DNA from: Triparma verrucosa
Taxonomy: Eukaryota > Sar > Bolidophyceae > Parmales > Triparmaceae
Length of the DNA stretch: 64,000 nucleotides
Assembly (NCBI GenBank): GCA_030267905.1
Contig: BRXX01000213.1
Span: 31,269-95,268 of the forward strand
Direction of reading: 5' to 3'
Below, one piece after another: positions 11,893 to 22,108 of the stretch; the first letter of the stretch is position 1; the number at the start of each line of letters is the position of its first letter. Made by a program: the position numbers and the translations under genes. Under the pieces are notes generated by a model that saw nothing but the letters and a program-made list of their open reading frames with translations, had not been told where the DNA came from and did no database searches.

Positions 11893-12900
11893 TTAAACGT
11901 GAACCATGTCAATGACTTCAATAAAATCCTCTGCCCCGCTCCCCTCCCCCCACTCCTTCCCAACGTTCCTCTCACACTTAAAGTAAACCATAACACTATC
12001 AATCTGCTGCCTACAAACCCCTTCTACCTCCTCCAAATCGACTCTCGAACCCGTCGACGAAACCGCTGGCTGAGACGATTTCCCCGACCGTGCCTTCTTC
12101 GTGTGATATTTCGACCTTACGTCTACACTTAATATTTCCTCAACGGCCTCAAAGAAATCCGAAGTTTCATCGTAGAACTTCAAACGTTTCATGGTAACTT
12201 TGTCTTTGCATCCTTCTTTGAAGACGACCTTCCTCCGAAGTTTTAATCCCTCATTAATCCATCCAGGAACTTCAGCAACTTCATCGCTACCATAACCAAC
12301 ACTATCGTAATGAGGTACATATGGCTTCACGTCAATAACAGGCGTACCGTCACATAGATCAACCCCTGTGAGTTTAAGCGTCGCGACGTTCTTCTTTATC
12401 TGTATAGATTCTAAGCGAACGAGGGAGAAACCTATGTCGTTGTAACGGTGGGGGGAACGGGTTGAGAGGACGCCGACCTTTTTACCTCCTAGGCTTGGAG
12501 GGGAGATTTTAGAGCGGACGCGACGGCCGGACGTGTTGAGGTGGAAGTGGAAGAGGATCCAGACGTGGGTGAAGGAGGAGAGGCCGGAGATGCAGGCAGA
12601 GTCGGGGGAGAGGGTTAGGGAGGCGCGGGAGGAGGGGGAGAGGGAACCCTGACGGGGGGTGCCGACGCAGAGGGGGTAAATTGAGGAGATGTGACCGATG
12701 GGGGTTATTTGGATGGAGTTGGAGGCGGTGGTGGGGGAAGGGACGGGGGAGAGCTGCGGTGGATCTGATTTATCAATTGATTTATTAGAAGGGTCGCGTG
12801 CTAGGAACGATGATAAACGACGGAAGAAGTATGCTGTCGTTGGCGATAACGTCAGGAATAATGTCAGTGTCAGGAGGGAGGTAGTGGAGGACGACGGCAT
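11893..12900 (-). CDS. TrmO/TsaA-like tRNA N6-methyltransferase, probably organelle-targeted
   Basis: Single exon, 335 residues. TrmO enzymes methylate t6A37 of some tRNAs using SAM on a beta-barrel (UPF0066/TsaA) fold. Visible family features are the opening ITPIGHISS, then PRQGSLSPSSRA, FTHVWILFHFH, the VGVLSTRSPHRYNDIG block and DVKPYVPHYD. The first 23 residues form a signal peptide (LLTLTLFLTLSPTTAY) followed by FFRRLSSF, resembling a bipartite plastid presequence, so plastid location is likely but inferred. A C-terminal extension of about 100 residues follows the barrel and holds the FYDETSDFFEAVEEILSVD segment, seen in longer TrmO proteins. Its stop is 37 bp from that of the preceding plus-strand gene. 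Confidence 0.87.
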   Translation of the reverse strand: MPSSSTTSLLTLTLFLTLSPTTAYFFRRLSSFLARDPSNKSIDKSDPPQLSPVPSPTTASNSIQITPIGHISSIYPLCVGTPRQGSLSPSSRASLTLSPDSACISGLSSFTHVWILFHFHLNTSGRRVRSKISPPSLGGKKVGVLSTRSPHRYNDIGFSLVRLESIQIKKNVATLKLTGVDLCDGTPVIDVKPYVPHYDSVGYGSDEVAEVPGWINEGLKLRRKVVFKEGCKDKVTMKRLKFYDETSDFFEAVEEILSVDVRSKYHTKKARSGKSSQPAVSSTGSRVDLEEVEGVCRQQIDSVMVYFKCERNVGKEWGEGSGAEDFIEVIDMVHV

Positions 12901-13214
12901 AATGTTTATTGATAAGGATTGAAAGGTATTAGTAAGTCTACGTGTATTTGTGGCTAAGTGTCGTTGAGCTATGAGTGGCAGGTAATGATTTTTTAATAAG
13001 AAGCGGCTTTATTTGGTGACAAATTTGGAATTTTTCACTTCGACAGTTTTCAAGAGTTTTGCACACCCAAAACAAAGAGTAAAACGTCGAATCTTAACCT
13101 GCACTGTTCGCTTCTCGCTCTCTGTTCTCTGGAGGAGGTTCTGTTATTACTTCAATTAGCAAATAATCGTTCTATTAAATCTTTAGGGGCCATTTCCTAA
13201 ATTCTCCCTCCGCC
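12901..13214. promoter_or_regulatory. Divergent promoter region, TrmO-like and trypsin-fold genes
   Basis: This is the 314-bp gap between head-to-head start codons. No gene is seen. It is AT-rich in the middle (12990-13060). A CGCTTCTCGCTCTCTG string occurs at about 13109. Promoter role is inferred from position. Confidence 0.5.
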
Positions 13215-13973
13215 ATGGCAACCTACGCCCTCACCTCGTGGTTCCGCCTTCCTTCCCAAGGCATGAAGTCTTACGAAATCCTCTCCCGCGCCTCATGTTT
13301 TTTGCTAAATCCTTCTGAAACAACAAAAATTGAATCAACAAAAGAAGTCCCTCCGATAGTCCTAACTTCCCAACACGTAATCCGCCCCTTCCATTTCCCC
13401 AAGTACTACCCCGAACCCTGGATCCAATTCATCTCCCAAAGCGACATAAAAATCTTCCTCGAAATCCGCTCCCCAACCGGTCAAATTCTCCTCAAAACAG
13501 AACTCCAACACCCTCACCATCATTCATCCCGCGACATCTCAATACTAGAGTTTCCTCCTAATTCCCTCCCTCCCCCCTCCCTAAAAATTTCCCGTCTGAA
13601 CTCCTCCCCTTTCACTCCTCACCTTCCCATAACCTGTTCCGGTCACGTCCTCTCCTCTCAGGATGAAGATACCTCCTCCTCACCCTCCTCCCCTTCCCTC
13701 CTCCCTCTCTTCGTCCCCGGAAAATTAACGTACACCTCCCCCTCCCAATCCTTCGCGTCAACTAAAAAAATTCTAACAATGGGAATGTGCGGTGGTCCTG
13801 TACTTAATAATAATAATGATGTTATTGGTATGGTTGAAGGTATCGTACCTAAGGGTGCTAGTAAGGATGATTTATTGGAGGGTATGGTGGCGTTTATTGG
13901 GGGGAATGTTATTGAGGAATTCGTGGAGGGATATGGAGGGAAGATTAAGAAGGAGGGGGTTAAGATAATATGA
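13215..13973 (+). CDS. Trypsin-fold peptidase-like protein with Cys at the nucleophile position
   Basis: Single exon, 252 residues. The order of motifs fits a chymotrypsin/trypsin-like domain: a His motif (VLTSQHVIRP, compare TAAHC/TSxHV), an acidic strand (RDISILEF, candidate catalytic Asp), then GMCGGPVLNNNNDVIGMVEG, the counterpart of GxSGGPL/V in Ser peptidases. Here the expected Ser is Cys, as in viral 3C-like proteases, which is unusual for a cellular protein. It could therefore be a cysteine peptidase or an inactive pseudoenzyme. No signal peptide is apparent, so a cytosolic or peroxisomal place is possible. Its stop lies 64 bp from that of the converging coiled-coil gene. Family call is moderate; activity is unknown. 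Confidence 0.65.
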   Translation: MATYALTSWFRLPSQGMKSYEILSRASCFLLNPSETTKIESTKEVPPIVLTSQHVIRPFHFPKYYPEPWIQFISQSDIKIFLEIRSPTGQILLKTELQHPHHHSSRDISILEFPPNSLPPPSLKISRLNSSPFTPHLPITCSGHVLSSQDEDTSSSPSSPSLLPLFVPGKLTYTSPSQSFASTKKILTMGMCGGPVLNNNNDVIGMVEGIVPKGASKDDLLEGMVAFIGGNVIEEFVEGYGGKIKKEGVKII

Positions 13974-14037
13974 ACAAAGGACGTACGTTTTTTTATTAAT
14001 GTGGAGAACGTTTTGTGGTTTTTTGGTTTTTCTTTTT

Positions 14038-15795
14038 TCAACGTTTTCGAGAGTTTATTAATGATAATATTTCTTTTTTCTCGTGTTCGAGCATTTTGAG
14101 CATTTCTTTTTTTACTGATTCGATTTCTTGGGAATGTTGTGATTTTAATCCGTCAAGTTTCAGCAGTAGAACTTCGTTTTGGGACTTTAATTTTGAGAGG
14201 GAGGAGGTAGAGGATGACAGGCTTTTCTCGAGCGTAGTTATTTCGGTGGTCAAGGATGAGATTTCGGAAGTGAGGTCGTCGCGTTCGTTGAGGAGGTCGG
14301 AGACGGTCAATTGGAGCTCGGAATTTTCGGAGGTTAATTTTGTCTTCGCTTCCTCGGCCGCCTCGGAGAGGGCGAGCTTGTCGGCCATGTTTTGGGAGGT
14401 CAGCTCGGAGGTAATCTCAGAGGTTATTTCGGAGCGGAGGGAGTCGGCCTGTTCAGAGACAAGGGCGGTGACCTTTGACTCGATTTCGGAATCGATCGCT
14501 GAGATTCGAGCTGAGACTCTCTCTTCAACGTTTTGCTGGACCTTCGCTTCAACTTCGGAGTCGATTGCGGAGACTCGAGCTGAGACTCTCTCTTCAACGT
14601 TTTGCTGGACCTTCGCTTCAACTTCGGAGTCGATTGCGGAGACTCGAGCTGAGACTCTCTCTTCAACGTTTTGCTGGACCTTCGCTTCAATCTCGTCATC
14701 GATCGCGGAGACTCTCTCTTGGACCCTCTCTTCAATCCTCTGCTCGACCTTCTCTTCAATCTCGTCATCGATCTTGGAGACTCTCTCTTGGACCCTCTGC
14801 TCGACTCTCTGCTCGACCTTCTCTTCAATCTCCCCCTCAATCTTCTCCCTCATCTCATCTCCGATCTCCGCCTCCCTCTTCCCAACCTCCTCCTTCACCT
14901 TCTCCTCGATCTCCCCCTCAACAGCCTCCCCCCTCACCTTCACCCTCTCCTCAATTTCCTCCACCCTCCTCCCGACCTCCTCCTCAACCCTCCTCTCAAG
15001 CTCCTCCTCAATCTCCTCCTCCTCCCTCCTCCTCCCCTCCTCCTCTCCCCTCCCTAGTTTAAATTTCTCCTCAAACTCCAACCTCTCACTTTCAATCAAA
15101 CCCTCCAACTCTTTAACCATTCTCTTAAATTCCTCATTCTCCTCCTTCAATCGTTTGAATTTAAAGTTCTCTGCCTCTCTCTGTTCTGACGTTTTTTCAC
15201 GGAGAGACGACAACGTCGAACGTAATGAATCTGTTTCTTTGAGGAGTTTTTTGTAGTTTTTAAGGTGCGATTTTGACGATTTACGTAATGTACGGAGCTC
15301 AGAAATTTCGGAGGAGGAGGGGGAGAGAGAGGGTTGCAGCTTGGGGAAGTATTTAAATGTTAGGTAGGTGGAGGTGGAGAGGAGGAAGGTTGTGGTTGGG
15401 TTTATTAGGGAGCGGTTGGATTTTAGGATGGAGAGGAGGTGGGGGAGGACCCTAACAGGGAATTTTGGGGTAATATGTTTAGAAGTAGCAGCTTTAACAG
15501 CAGCTTTAAGAGGTTTTCTTGATGCTGATGCTGATTCTGCCGATAATTCCTCCTTTGGGAACTCCTTTGGGAACTCCTTTGGGAACAATTGAGCATAATC
15601 TGAATCAGACATGCCAAGGTCACGGTAAATATCACGGTGGCGCGATGATTTGGGTCCTAAAGGGCCTTTGCTACTGTTAGGGCTACTGTTAGGGCTACTT
15701 GTAGGGCTACCCTTAGGGCTGGTTGAGGATGAAAGCGGCAACACACACCATAGATACCATAGAATACATAGAATGTGCAATGATATCGCACGCAT
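14038..15795 (-). CDS. Long coiled-coil protein with signal peptide and 23-residue tandem repeats
   Basis: Single exon, 585 residues. A signal peptide (LHILCILWYLWCVLPLSS) is followed by a Ser/Pro/Asn-rich low-complexity stretch with FPKE repeats. A weak hydrophobic segment at about 135-155 (TTTFLLSTSTYLTFKYF) may be a membrane anchor. From about residue 180 to the end it is a heptad-rich, Glu/Lys/Arg/Val coiled coil. Within it, 23-residue units with core QQNVEERVSARVSAID repeat almost identically (69 nt each) and grade into diverged copies with EQRVQERVS. A structural or tethering protein of the endomembrane/plastid system is possible; no family is recognised. It pairs head-to-head with eIF5B at a distance of 167 bp. 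Confidence 0.7.
   Translation of the reverse strand: MRAISLHILCILWYLWCVLPLSSSTSPKGSPTSSPNSSPNSSKGPLGPKSSRHRDIYRDLGMSDSDYAQLFPKEFPKEFPKEELSAESASASRKPLKAAVKAATSKHITPKFPVRVLPHLLSILKSNRSLINPTTTFLLSTSTYLTFKYFPKLQPSLSPSSSEISELRTLRKSSKSHLKNYKKLLKETDSLRSTLSSLREKTSEQREAENFKFKRLKEENEEFKRMVKELEGLIESERLEFEEKFKLGRGEEEGRRREEEEIEEELERRVEEEVGRRVEEIEERVKVRGEAVEGEIEEKVKEEVGKREAEIGDEMREKIEGEIEEKVEQRVEQRVQERVSKIDDEIEEKVEQRIEERVQERVSAIDDEIEAKVQQNVEERVSARVSAIDSEVEAKVQQNVEERVSARVSAIDSEVEAKVQQNVEERVSARISAIDSEIESKVTALVSEQADSLRSEITSEITSELTSQNMADKLALSEAAEEAKTKLTSENSELQLTVSDLLNERDDLTSEISSLTTEITTLEKSLSSSTSSLSKLKSQNEVLLLKLDGLKSQHSQEIESVKKEMLKMLEHEKKEILSLINSRKR
14503..14700. repeat. 69-bp coding tandem repeat (about 3 units)
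   Basis: Near-identical 69-nt units encode the 23-residue coiled-coil repeat of the minus-strand gene. The adjacent copies differ at only a few positions, which suggests recent amplification or ongoing homogenisation. Confidence 0.85.
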
Positions 15796-15962
15796 CGTAA
15801 ACAGTAATCAAATTAAAACGTAGCAATAAAATGCGATTACTTTAAATTAAAACGTGAGGCTGATTAAAGGACGTTATGGTCGCTTTAAGGTCGCTTTAAG
15901 TGCTCCAAAGTTGCAATTCTCCTGGCAAAGTTTTGCTATTTTCCAATAAGTTCCACTTCACG

Positions 15963-18900
15963 ATGGGCAAGAAGAAGAATAACAAGAAGGCTGCGGCATC
16001 AGAGCCAGACGATGACATGGACTTCCTCAACAGTCTAGCTCCTACGCCACCCGTTGAAAAAGACGAGACTGCTGCCGATCCCACTGTGGTCCCTCCGCCC
16101 GCAGCCAACGATGAAGAGCCGAAGGAAGAGAAGAAGCTGAGCGCCGCTGATCAGGCTTTGAAGGATGCCGGTCTCCTTGACTCCGACGATGACGCCGGTG
16201 CGTCGAAGGTGAGTTAAATGGAAGACCGTTAACACCAAACAAATTGCCCTTTTAGTACTAAGACATCCCCGCTCTTACCTCACCCACCTCCCACCAACAA
16301 CTCCCACCAACAACTCCCACACAACAACAACTCCCACCAACACGCCACACCCAGGCCAAGAAGAAAAAGAAGAAGAAGCCCAAGAAAAAGGGGGCCGATA
16401 AAGAGGAGGAGAGCTCCGCCCCCCAGTCCAAGATGGCCCGCCAGATCGCTGAGCGCCTCGCTAAGGAGAAGGCAGAAGAGGATCGCATAGGTACGATAAG
16501 ACCTTTCCCTTCGTAACTGCTAAAATTGCTTCTCTCTCTCTCCCCCCCCCCCCAACAACACACACGCCCCTAACCCCCAAAAATCCCCCTAAATTCTCCC
16601 TCTCACATCCCTCCAGCCGCAATTAACAAGGCCGAAGAGGACCGAATCGCCGAGCTTGAGCGTCTCGAGGCCGCCGAGGAGGAACGCAAACGGAAGGAAA
16701 AGGAGGACAAAAAGGCCAAGCAGAAGGCAAAAATAGAACGCCAAAAAGCCGAGGGAACATACATGACCAAGAAGGAGAAGGAGAAGAAAAGGCTCGCAGA
16801 CCAGAGGCTTGAGCAGATGAAGAAGGCCGGGATGATCGTAGGGGGGGGGGATGACGCGCCGGCTGAGAAGGCGAAGAAGCCGATGTACGGGAAGAAGAAG
16901 AAGAAAAAGGAGGAGGTCGTCAAGGAACCCGAGCCTGAACCTGAACCTGAACCCGAGCCCGAGCCCGAACCTGAGCCCTCCACATCCCTCAAAGAAGAAG
17001 ACTCTGACTTGGCCGAAGACTGGGAGGACGACGTCGCTGACGACTGGGACGCCGCCTCCTCCGACTCCGGCGGCGACAGATTCTCCAAGCTCAACGACAA
17101 GCTCTCGGCCTTGAACGCCGACTCGGATGAGGGATTCTCTGATGAGGAGGAAGACGAAATTCATCTGGAGAAGAAAAAGGAGAAGGAGAGACTAAGGAAA
17201 TTAGGCTTAGGTGAGAACACATATTACTAAGAGTTGTCCATCGTAGTCCGGCCGCACTTTCGAACACTAGCTCACGCTAACTCACGCTAACGTCGTTGTC
17301 TTAATTGTTCTCAGAGCGAGAAAAAAGGGAGGCCGAAGAAAAGAAAAAAATGGACGAACTCCGCGCCCAACAGGAAGAAGAAGACCTAAAAGAGCTCATG
17401 AAAGAAAAGCTCCGCCAAGAGGGCAAATCTCGCCGCCTGAAAAAGGAACAGGAAAACGAGGCGGCACGTACCAGGGATAACCTTAGGTGCCCGATTATTG
17501 TTATTATGGGACATGTCGATACGGGGAAGACGAAGCTTTTGGATAATATCAGGAGGACTAATGTTCAGGAAGGAGAGGCGGGTGGCATCACTCAGCAGGT
17601 GAGAAATAAGGCTACGATCGATTCATATAAACCCCACGCGCGCTTTTCGCGTAATAAACTTACCCAACATTCGTTTTTTCCTTCAGATCGGCGCCACTTA
17701 CTTCGAGCCCAAGACCCTCCTAACCCGCTGCGAGAAGCTAAACAAAACCGAGAACATCAACCTCACCCTCCCCGGCGTCCTAATAATCGACACCCCAGGC
17801 CACGAGTCGTTCACGAACCTCCGTTCCCGAGGTTCTAACCTCTGCGACCTCGCGATCCTAGTCGTTGACCTCATGCACGGTCTTGAACAGCAGACTATAG
17901 AATCTCTCAACATGCTTAGGAGTAAAGGGACGCCTTTCGTCGTCGCTCTTAACAAAGTCGACAGATGCTACAACTGGAAGTCAACCACAAACAACGATAT
18001 AAGGTCAAGCCTAAAAGATCAAGAAGAAGGCACCACACAAGAATTCCGCTCTCGAGCGGAAGAGGCAAAGCTCCAACTCTCCCAGCAAGGCGTCAACTCT
18101 AACATATACTGGGAGATGGGAGACGACGATTGGAAGAACTCTGACTTCGTGCCTCTGGTACCTACGAGCGCTATAACGGGGGAAGGCGTTCAGGACATTC
18201 TCTTGCTGCTTTGTAGGATTGCTCAGGAGAAGCTATGGAGGCAGTTGATGTGGTGCGGGAATCTGCAGGCTACGGTTTTAGAAGTCAAGGCGATCGACGG
18301 GATGGGAATGACCGTTGACATCATCGTCGTCAACGGTACTATCAGGGAAGGTGACAAGGTCGTTATGTGTACGATGGACGGGCCGGTTGTGACGGAGATT
18401 AGGGGACTTTTGACGCCTCCTCCTAGCAGGGAGATGAGGATTAAGAGCGAGTACATTCATCATAAGGAGATTAAGGGGGCGCTGGGGGTGAAGATTATCG
18501 GGAACGGGTTCGATAAGGTCATGGCGGGGACGCCGTTGATGGTCGTAGGACCGGATGATGAGGAGGAGGACATCAAGGCCGAAGTCATGAGCGACCTTAA
18601 ATCAGTGACTGAGAACTTGAGCACGGACAAGAACGGAGTTATGGTGCAGGCGTCGACGCTGGGGGCGCTGGAGGCGCTGCTGCAGTTCTTGAGGGTGGAG
18701 ACTAAGCCGCCGATTCCCGTCAGCTCGGTGGGGATCGGGACTGTGTTCAAGAAGGACGTCACGAGGATCAGCATCATGAAGGAGAAGAAGGGCATGGAGG
18801 AGTTCGCGACCATTTTGGCCTTTGACGTTCCCGTCGACAAGGACGCCAGGGAGGCCGCTGAGGAGGCCGGCGTGAAGATCTTCACCGCTGACATCATCTA

Positions 18901-19372
18901 CCACCTCTTCGACCACTTCACCAGGTACATGGAGGAAATCGCCGAGAAGCGGCGCGAGAACGCCGCCGCCGTCGCCGTCTTCCCCTCGATAGTCAAGATC
19001 CTCCCCCAGCACATCTTCAACCAGAAGGACCCCATCATCGTCGGCTGCGAGGTCTTCGACGGCATCTTGAAGGTCGGCACGCCCCTTTGCATCCCCGCCC
19101 TCGGCGGCCTCCGCATAGGCAACGTCGTCTCCATCGAGGCGAACGGCAAGGAGCAGCAGACCGCCCGCAAGGGCGCCTCCGTCGCCGTCAAGATCGTCAA
19201 CGAGTCCAACCCCACCATCACCTACGGCAGGCAGTTCGACGCCACCAAGATGATGTACTCGGAGCTTAGCAGGGCGAGTATTGACGCGCTTAAGGCGAAC
19301 TTCAAGGATACGCTTGAGCCGGCGGATTGGAAGCTTGTCGTCAAGCTCAAGAAGGTGTTTAATATTATTTAA
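15963..19372 (+). CDS. EIF5B: Eukaryotic translation initiation factor 5B (eIF5B)
   Basis: Five exons (15963-16208, 16355-16490, 16617-17210, 17315-17598, 17687-19372) join in phase to 981 residues. eIF5B is the GTPase that promotes 60S subunit joining in the cytosol. The N-terminal third is a charged Lys/Glu-rich linker with an EP dipeptide run (about nt 16930-16980), typical of the family. The G domain shows G1 GHVDTGKTK, G2-side GGITQQIGA (spanning the last intron), G3 DTPGHESF, G4 NKVDR and a G5-like SAITGEG. Domains II to IV follow, including FPSIVKILPQHIFNQKDPII and the C-terminal GRQFDATKMMYSELSRASID. One G1 residue is Thr where many orthologues have Ala (GHVDTGKT), as in other translational GTPases. 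Strong call. Confidence 0.96.
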
Positions 19373-19686
19373 GGGAGCGTGGGGGTGTGTGGTGGGGAGG
19401 GTGTTGGTGTTTGCGGGCGGGGGTGAGGGGAGGAAGAAGGTGATGATGATGGGTTTGGTGGAGGGAGAGGCAGGCGTGAGGGTGCATGTCATGTAGGAGG
19501 GAAAAACAAGAAGCATTACTGAGAAATCAAAATCCTTATTTTTTCCAAGAGTATTCATCCCCAAAATAAAATAAAACATATCGACGCGCAAATTTTGAGT
19601 AGGTCACGTCGCGTCAGTTCAGCCCCTAGTGAGAGATAGTTACTGACTACCCTTTCATCCTTCTCTCTCGCATCCCTGGTACCGGT
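19373..19686. other. Intergenic region after eIF5B
   Basis: This 314-bp gap holds no gene. The first 120 bp are strongly G-rich (GT/GG tracts); the remainder, with an AAATAAAATAAAA stretch at about 19562, probably covers the eIF5B polyadenylation area and the promoter of the small membrane protein. Confidence 0.5.
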
Positions 19687-20229
19687 ATGGGGGCTTCCCA
19701 AGGCTGCAAGTCTTGCGTTGAGCGGGACTGCTCCTGGTGTGAGGGCGACTCATTTTTCGACAACCCCAGCGTCTGCATGTGTGCAGAAGACAGTGGTGGA
19801 TTTTTCGGAGACTGCAACGATGTGAGCTTTGGTTCATCAGAACTCGATAGTGATTTGGACTGTATCTTTAACAACCCTCACGGGGAATGGTGCATGTTTG
19901 GAGTTGTTCTCGCTTGCGTCGTCATTGTTGGGGCGATATGCTTCTGTTGCAAGGACATAGTTTTCCTCACAATGGGCTTAAGGGCGCGGTCTACAGGGAA
20001 GCTCGAAAAGGCAGGGGCTTCACCTATGTATGGCATACAACACCAGCAGCCGCCGACGCCATTCCAACAGCAACAGCAACAGCAACCCGGGTTCGTACAG
20101 CAGCCCGTATATGGGCAGCAGCCCGTATACGGCGGAATGCCACAACAGAGTGTTCCATTCGTGCCTGTTGCATATGCGACTGCCCAGCCGGTGAAACAGG
20201 CGCAGGGCATTCAGAAAAACGGGCTTTAA
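19687..20229 (+). CDS. Small single-pass membrane protein with Cys-rich ectodomain and Gln/Pro-rich tail
   Basis: Single visible exon, 180 residues. The first 75 residues have paired Cys (CKSCVERDCSWCEG) reminiscent of a PSI/plexin-type Cys knot. A clear TM helix follows (MFGVVLACVVIVGAICFCC), and the tail is rich in Gln, Pro and Tyr with QQPVYG repeats. No signal peptide precedes the Cys-rich part. Either a 5' exon encoding one is missing from my model, or the TM acts as a reverse anchor. Cytoplasmic PY-like motifs could bind WW or SH3 modules, which is speculation. Not a recognised family. Confidence 0.65.
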   Translation: MGASQGCKSCVERDCSWCEGDSFFDNPSVCMCAEDSGGFFGDCNDVSFGSSELDSDLDCIFNNPHGEWCMFGVVLACVVIVGAICFCCKDIVFLTMGLRARSTGKLEKAGASPMYGIQHQQPPTPFQQQQQQQPGFVQQPVYGQQPVYGGMPQQSVPFVPVAYATAQPVKQAQGIQKNGL

Positions 20230-20323
20230 AGCATCAGAAGTAAAACATTGAAAGAGTCACGTTCATCTTTAATATATATCATAATCCTTTGCCGTTTTAT
20301 ATTATCAAATCATTTTATACATA

Positions 20324-22023
20324 TTATTTCTTCGCCGTGCCGCACATTTCACATATTAGGAAGAGTTCCGCGTTTGAGTATGTACATCGTGGACATGCCC
20401 AAGTAGTTGATTCCTCCTCAAGCTCCAGTCGTGGCTTCTTCGACACTCTCTTCGTCGTCTCAAAGAGATCCTTGATGTTTTGCGTCCCCGCCTCCCTTTC
20501 TTCGTCGAATTCGGCCCTCACCCCTAGCCTTGTGAAACTAAGGCCGTTGTTCTCCTTCTGAAGCTGCGTGAATTTTTGTTTCGCTATTCTGAATAAATTC
20601 TCGCCGCCGTCTTCTGTAATCCAGTCCCTCCTCCAATCGCCAACCTTCCTGCTGCTACTGCTGCCCCTACTGCTGCTCCCTGAAGCTGGACCGGAAAAGT
20701 ATCCGTCGCGAAAGACAATTGATAAACACCTCGGCATTCGCCCGTCTTCGACGACTCTCTCAACCAGCTTCATGCAGAGGTCGTTCAACAGCGACTCGTC
20801 GAAGTTAGGAATTTTGGAATCTTGGTGCTTGGGCGGGCAGCACGCTTGCTGGCACAAAATGGATTTCTGCACTTGCGTGGGCGTGACCTCGTCGTCGTCC
20901 TCCCCATTCCCCCAAAGAAGAAGCCGAGCCACCAGCTCCACAGGCAGTAAAGCCCCCAACTTCTTCTCGCCCAGCATCAGAGCATCTCTCACAGTGATAC
21001 TAGCGATATCATCTGCAAATTTTGTTCGGCCGTCTCGACCGGACAGCGCCTCCAAAAGCTTCGAACAGTACTCCTTGCCCTTCTCCCCACCAAATCCCTG
21101 CTTGATCTCGCGAAGGAAAGACGAGTGTAAGAACTCCGCCGCCTTGCTATCCTTCACAACGTACACGCCATTCCCACCCCGCCCTCGCTTGGCCCTCGCC
21201 CCCGCAAGTCTGGCGACCGTCTTGCATCCTCCAACTCCGATTGTGATGTCGTAACCGCTCCTCTCCTTGATTTTTCGCCGCAAGTCAAACGCCGTCTGTT
21301 CGACGTCTTTATCGTCGCCGTTGTTCGAAGGCATTAAAATGAAGCTATCGTCGTAGCTCACGCCCTGAACAATACCTCCGGTAACCTTTTTCAACTCAGC
21401 TCGGACCAGATCCCTCGCTGACCTGTACAGATCCGTGTTCATCTCCACCACGACCATTTCAGGGTGGCTTCGCTTCAGCTCTTGAATCGTGCGGTTCCCC
21501 TTCCTCCCCAGCATCTTGGCACCGTTGCCGGCTATTCCGTCGTACTTCCGCAGGCCGGCGTCCTTGGCCTGCGAAGAGCGTAGCGAAGAGCGTAGCGAAG
21601 AGCGTAGCGAAGAGCGTAGCGAAGAGCGTAGCGAAGAGGGTAGCGAAGAGCGTAGCGAGTCACATCAAGATTGATGTCAACTAGTTAGAGTAGCGCTATA
21701 GCATCGCACTTCTCGTAGAAACTCACCTCTTCGCTCAAGGCGACTATGCCGCCTCCGTTCTTCTGGACTATTACGACCTGAAGACCTAGGAGGTTATGGG
21801 AGTGGACTCGGTGGACGTTCACGTAAAAGTTGTCGACGTCGACGTGGAATATTGTGGGGATTGCGGCCACATTTACGTTTGCGTTGGTGGCATTGGCGTG
21901 GCCGAGAGTTGGCCCGAGTTGTCGTTTGAGCTTAGAAGATTTGCTAGAAGATTTGAGAAGGAAGTCATTTACGTCGTCAAGGATTGCATCGGCGTCAGAT
22001 TCCTCGTCCGAGCTGCTGTCCAT
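20324..22023 (-). CDS. Divergent Y-family (translesion) DNA polymerase with RanBP2-type zinc finger
   Basis: Two exons (22023-21727, 21568-20324) join in phase to 513 residues. Motif I is present as FHVDVDNFYVNV (metal-binding Asp pair region). The exon junction falls in the finger segment LSEE|AKDAGL, which corresponds to NYEAR in other family members, so the usual Tyr and Arg are Glu and Lys here. The palm motif is GVSYDDSFIL in place of the usual S-I/V-DE, with Asp for Glu. A helix-hairpin-helix-like segment follows (DITIGVGGCKTVARLAGARAK). The C-terminal 28 residues form a RanBP2-type zinc finger (WACPRCTYSN then CEMCG). Length is in the range of iota/kappa cores. It may be a specialised or weakened bypass polymerase in the nucleus. 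The intron holds a 12-bp tandem array. Confidence 0.82.
21572..21660. repeat. 12-bp tandem array inside the polymerase intron, abutting the 3' splice site
   Basis: About seven copies of GAAGAGCGTAGC (plus strand) lie directly next to the acceptor of the minus-strand intron. On the transcript the unit reads GCTACGCTCTTC, an expanded version of the TCGC-rich intron tail seen elsewhere in this window. One unit carries a C-to-G type change (GAGGG). Confidence 0.9.
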
Positions 22024-22108
22024 CTTTTCGACGCGAAATGAAGGAGAAAAGGAGCCCTCTTTGCTGCTATTATTTTTCTCAGAGACTTGAAATTAACTTT
22101 TCTCAACA

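Noticed and set aside
18602..19591. Long minus-strand ORF opposite eIF5B
   Set aside because: It is an antisense frame across the conserved eIF5B domains II to IV; its composition follows the codon pattern of the real gene.
21572..21660. CRISPR-like array
   Set aside because: The units are contiguous 12-mers with no spacers, inside a eukaryotic intron; it is a simple tandem repeat.
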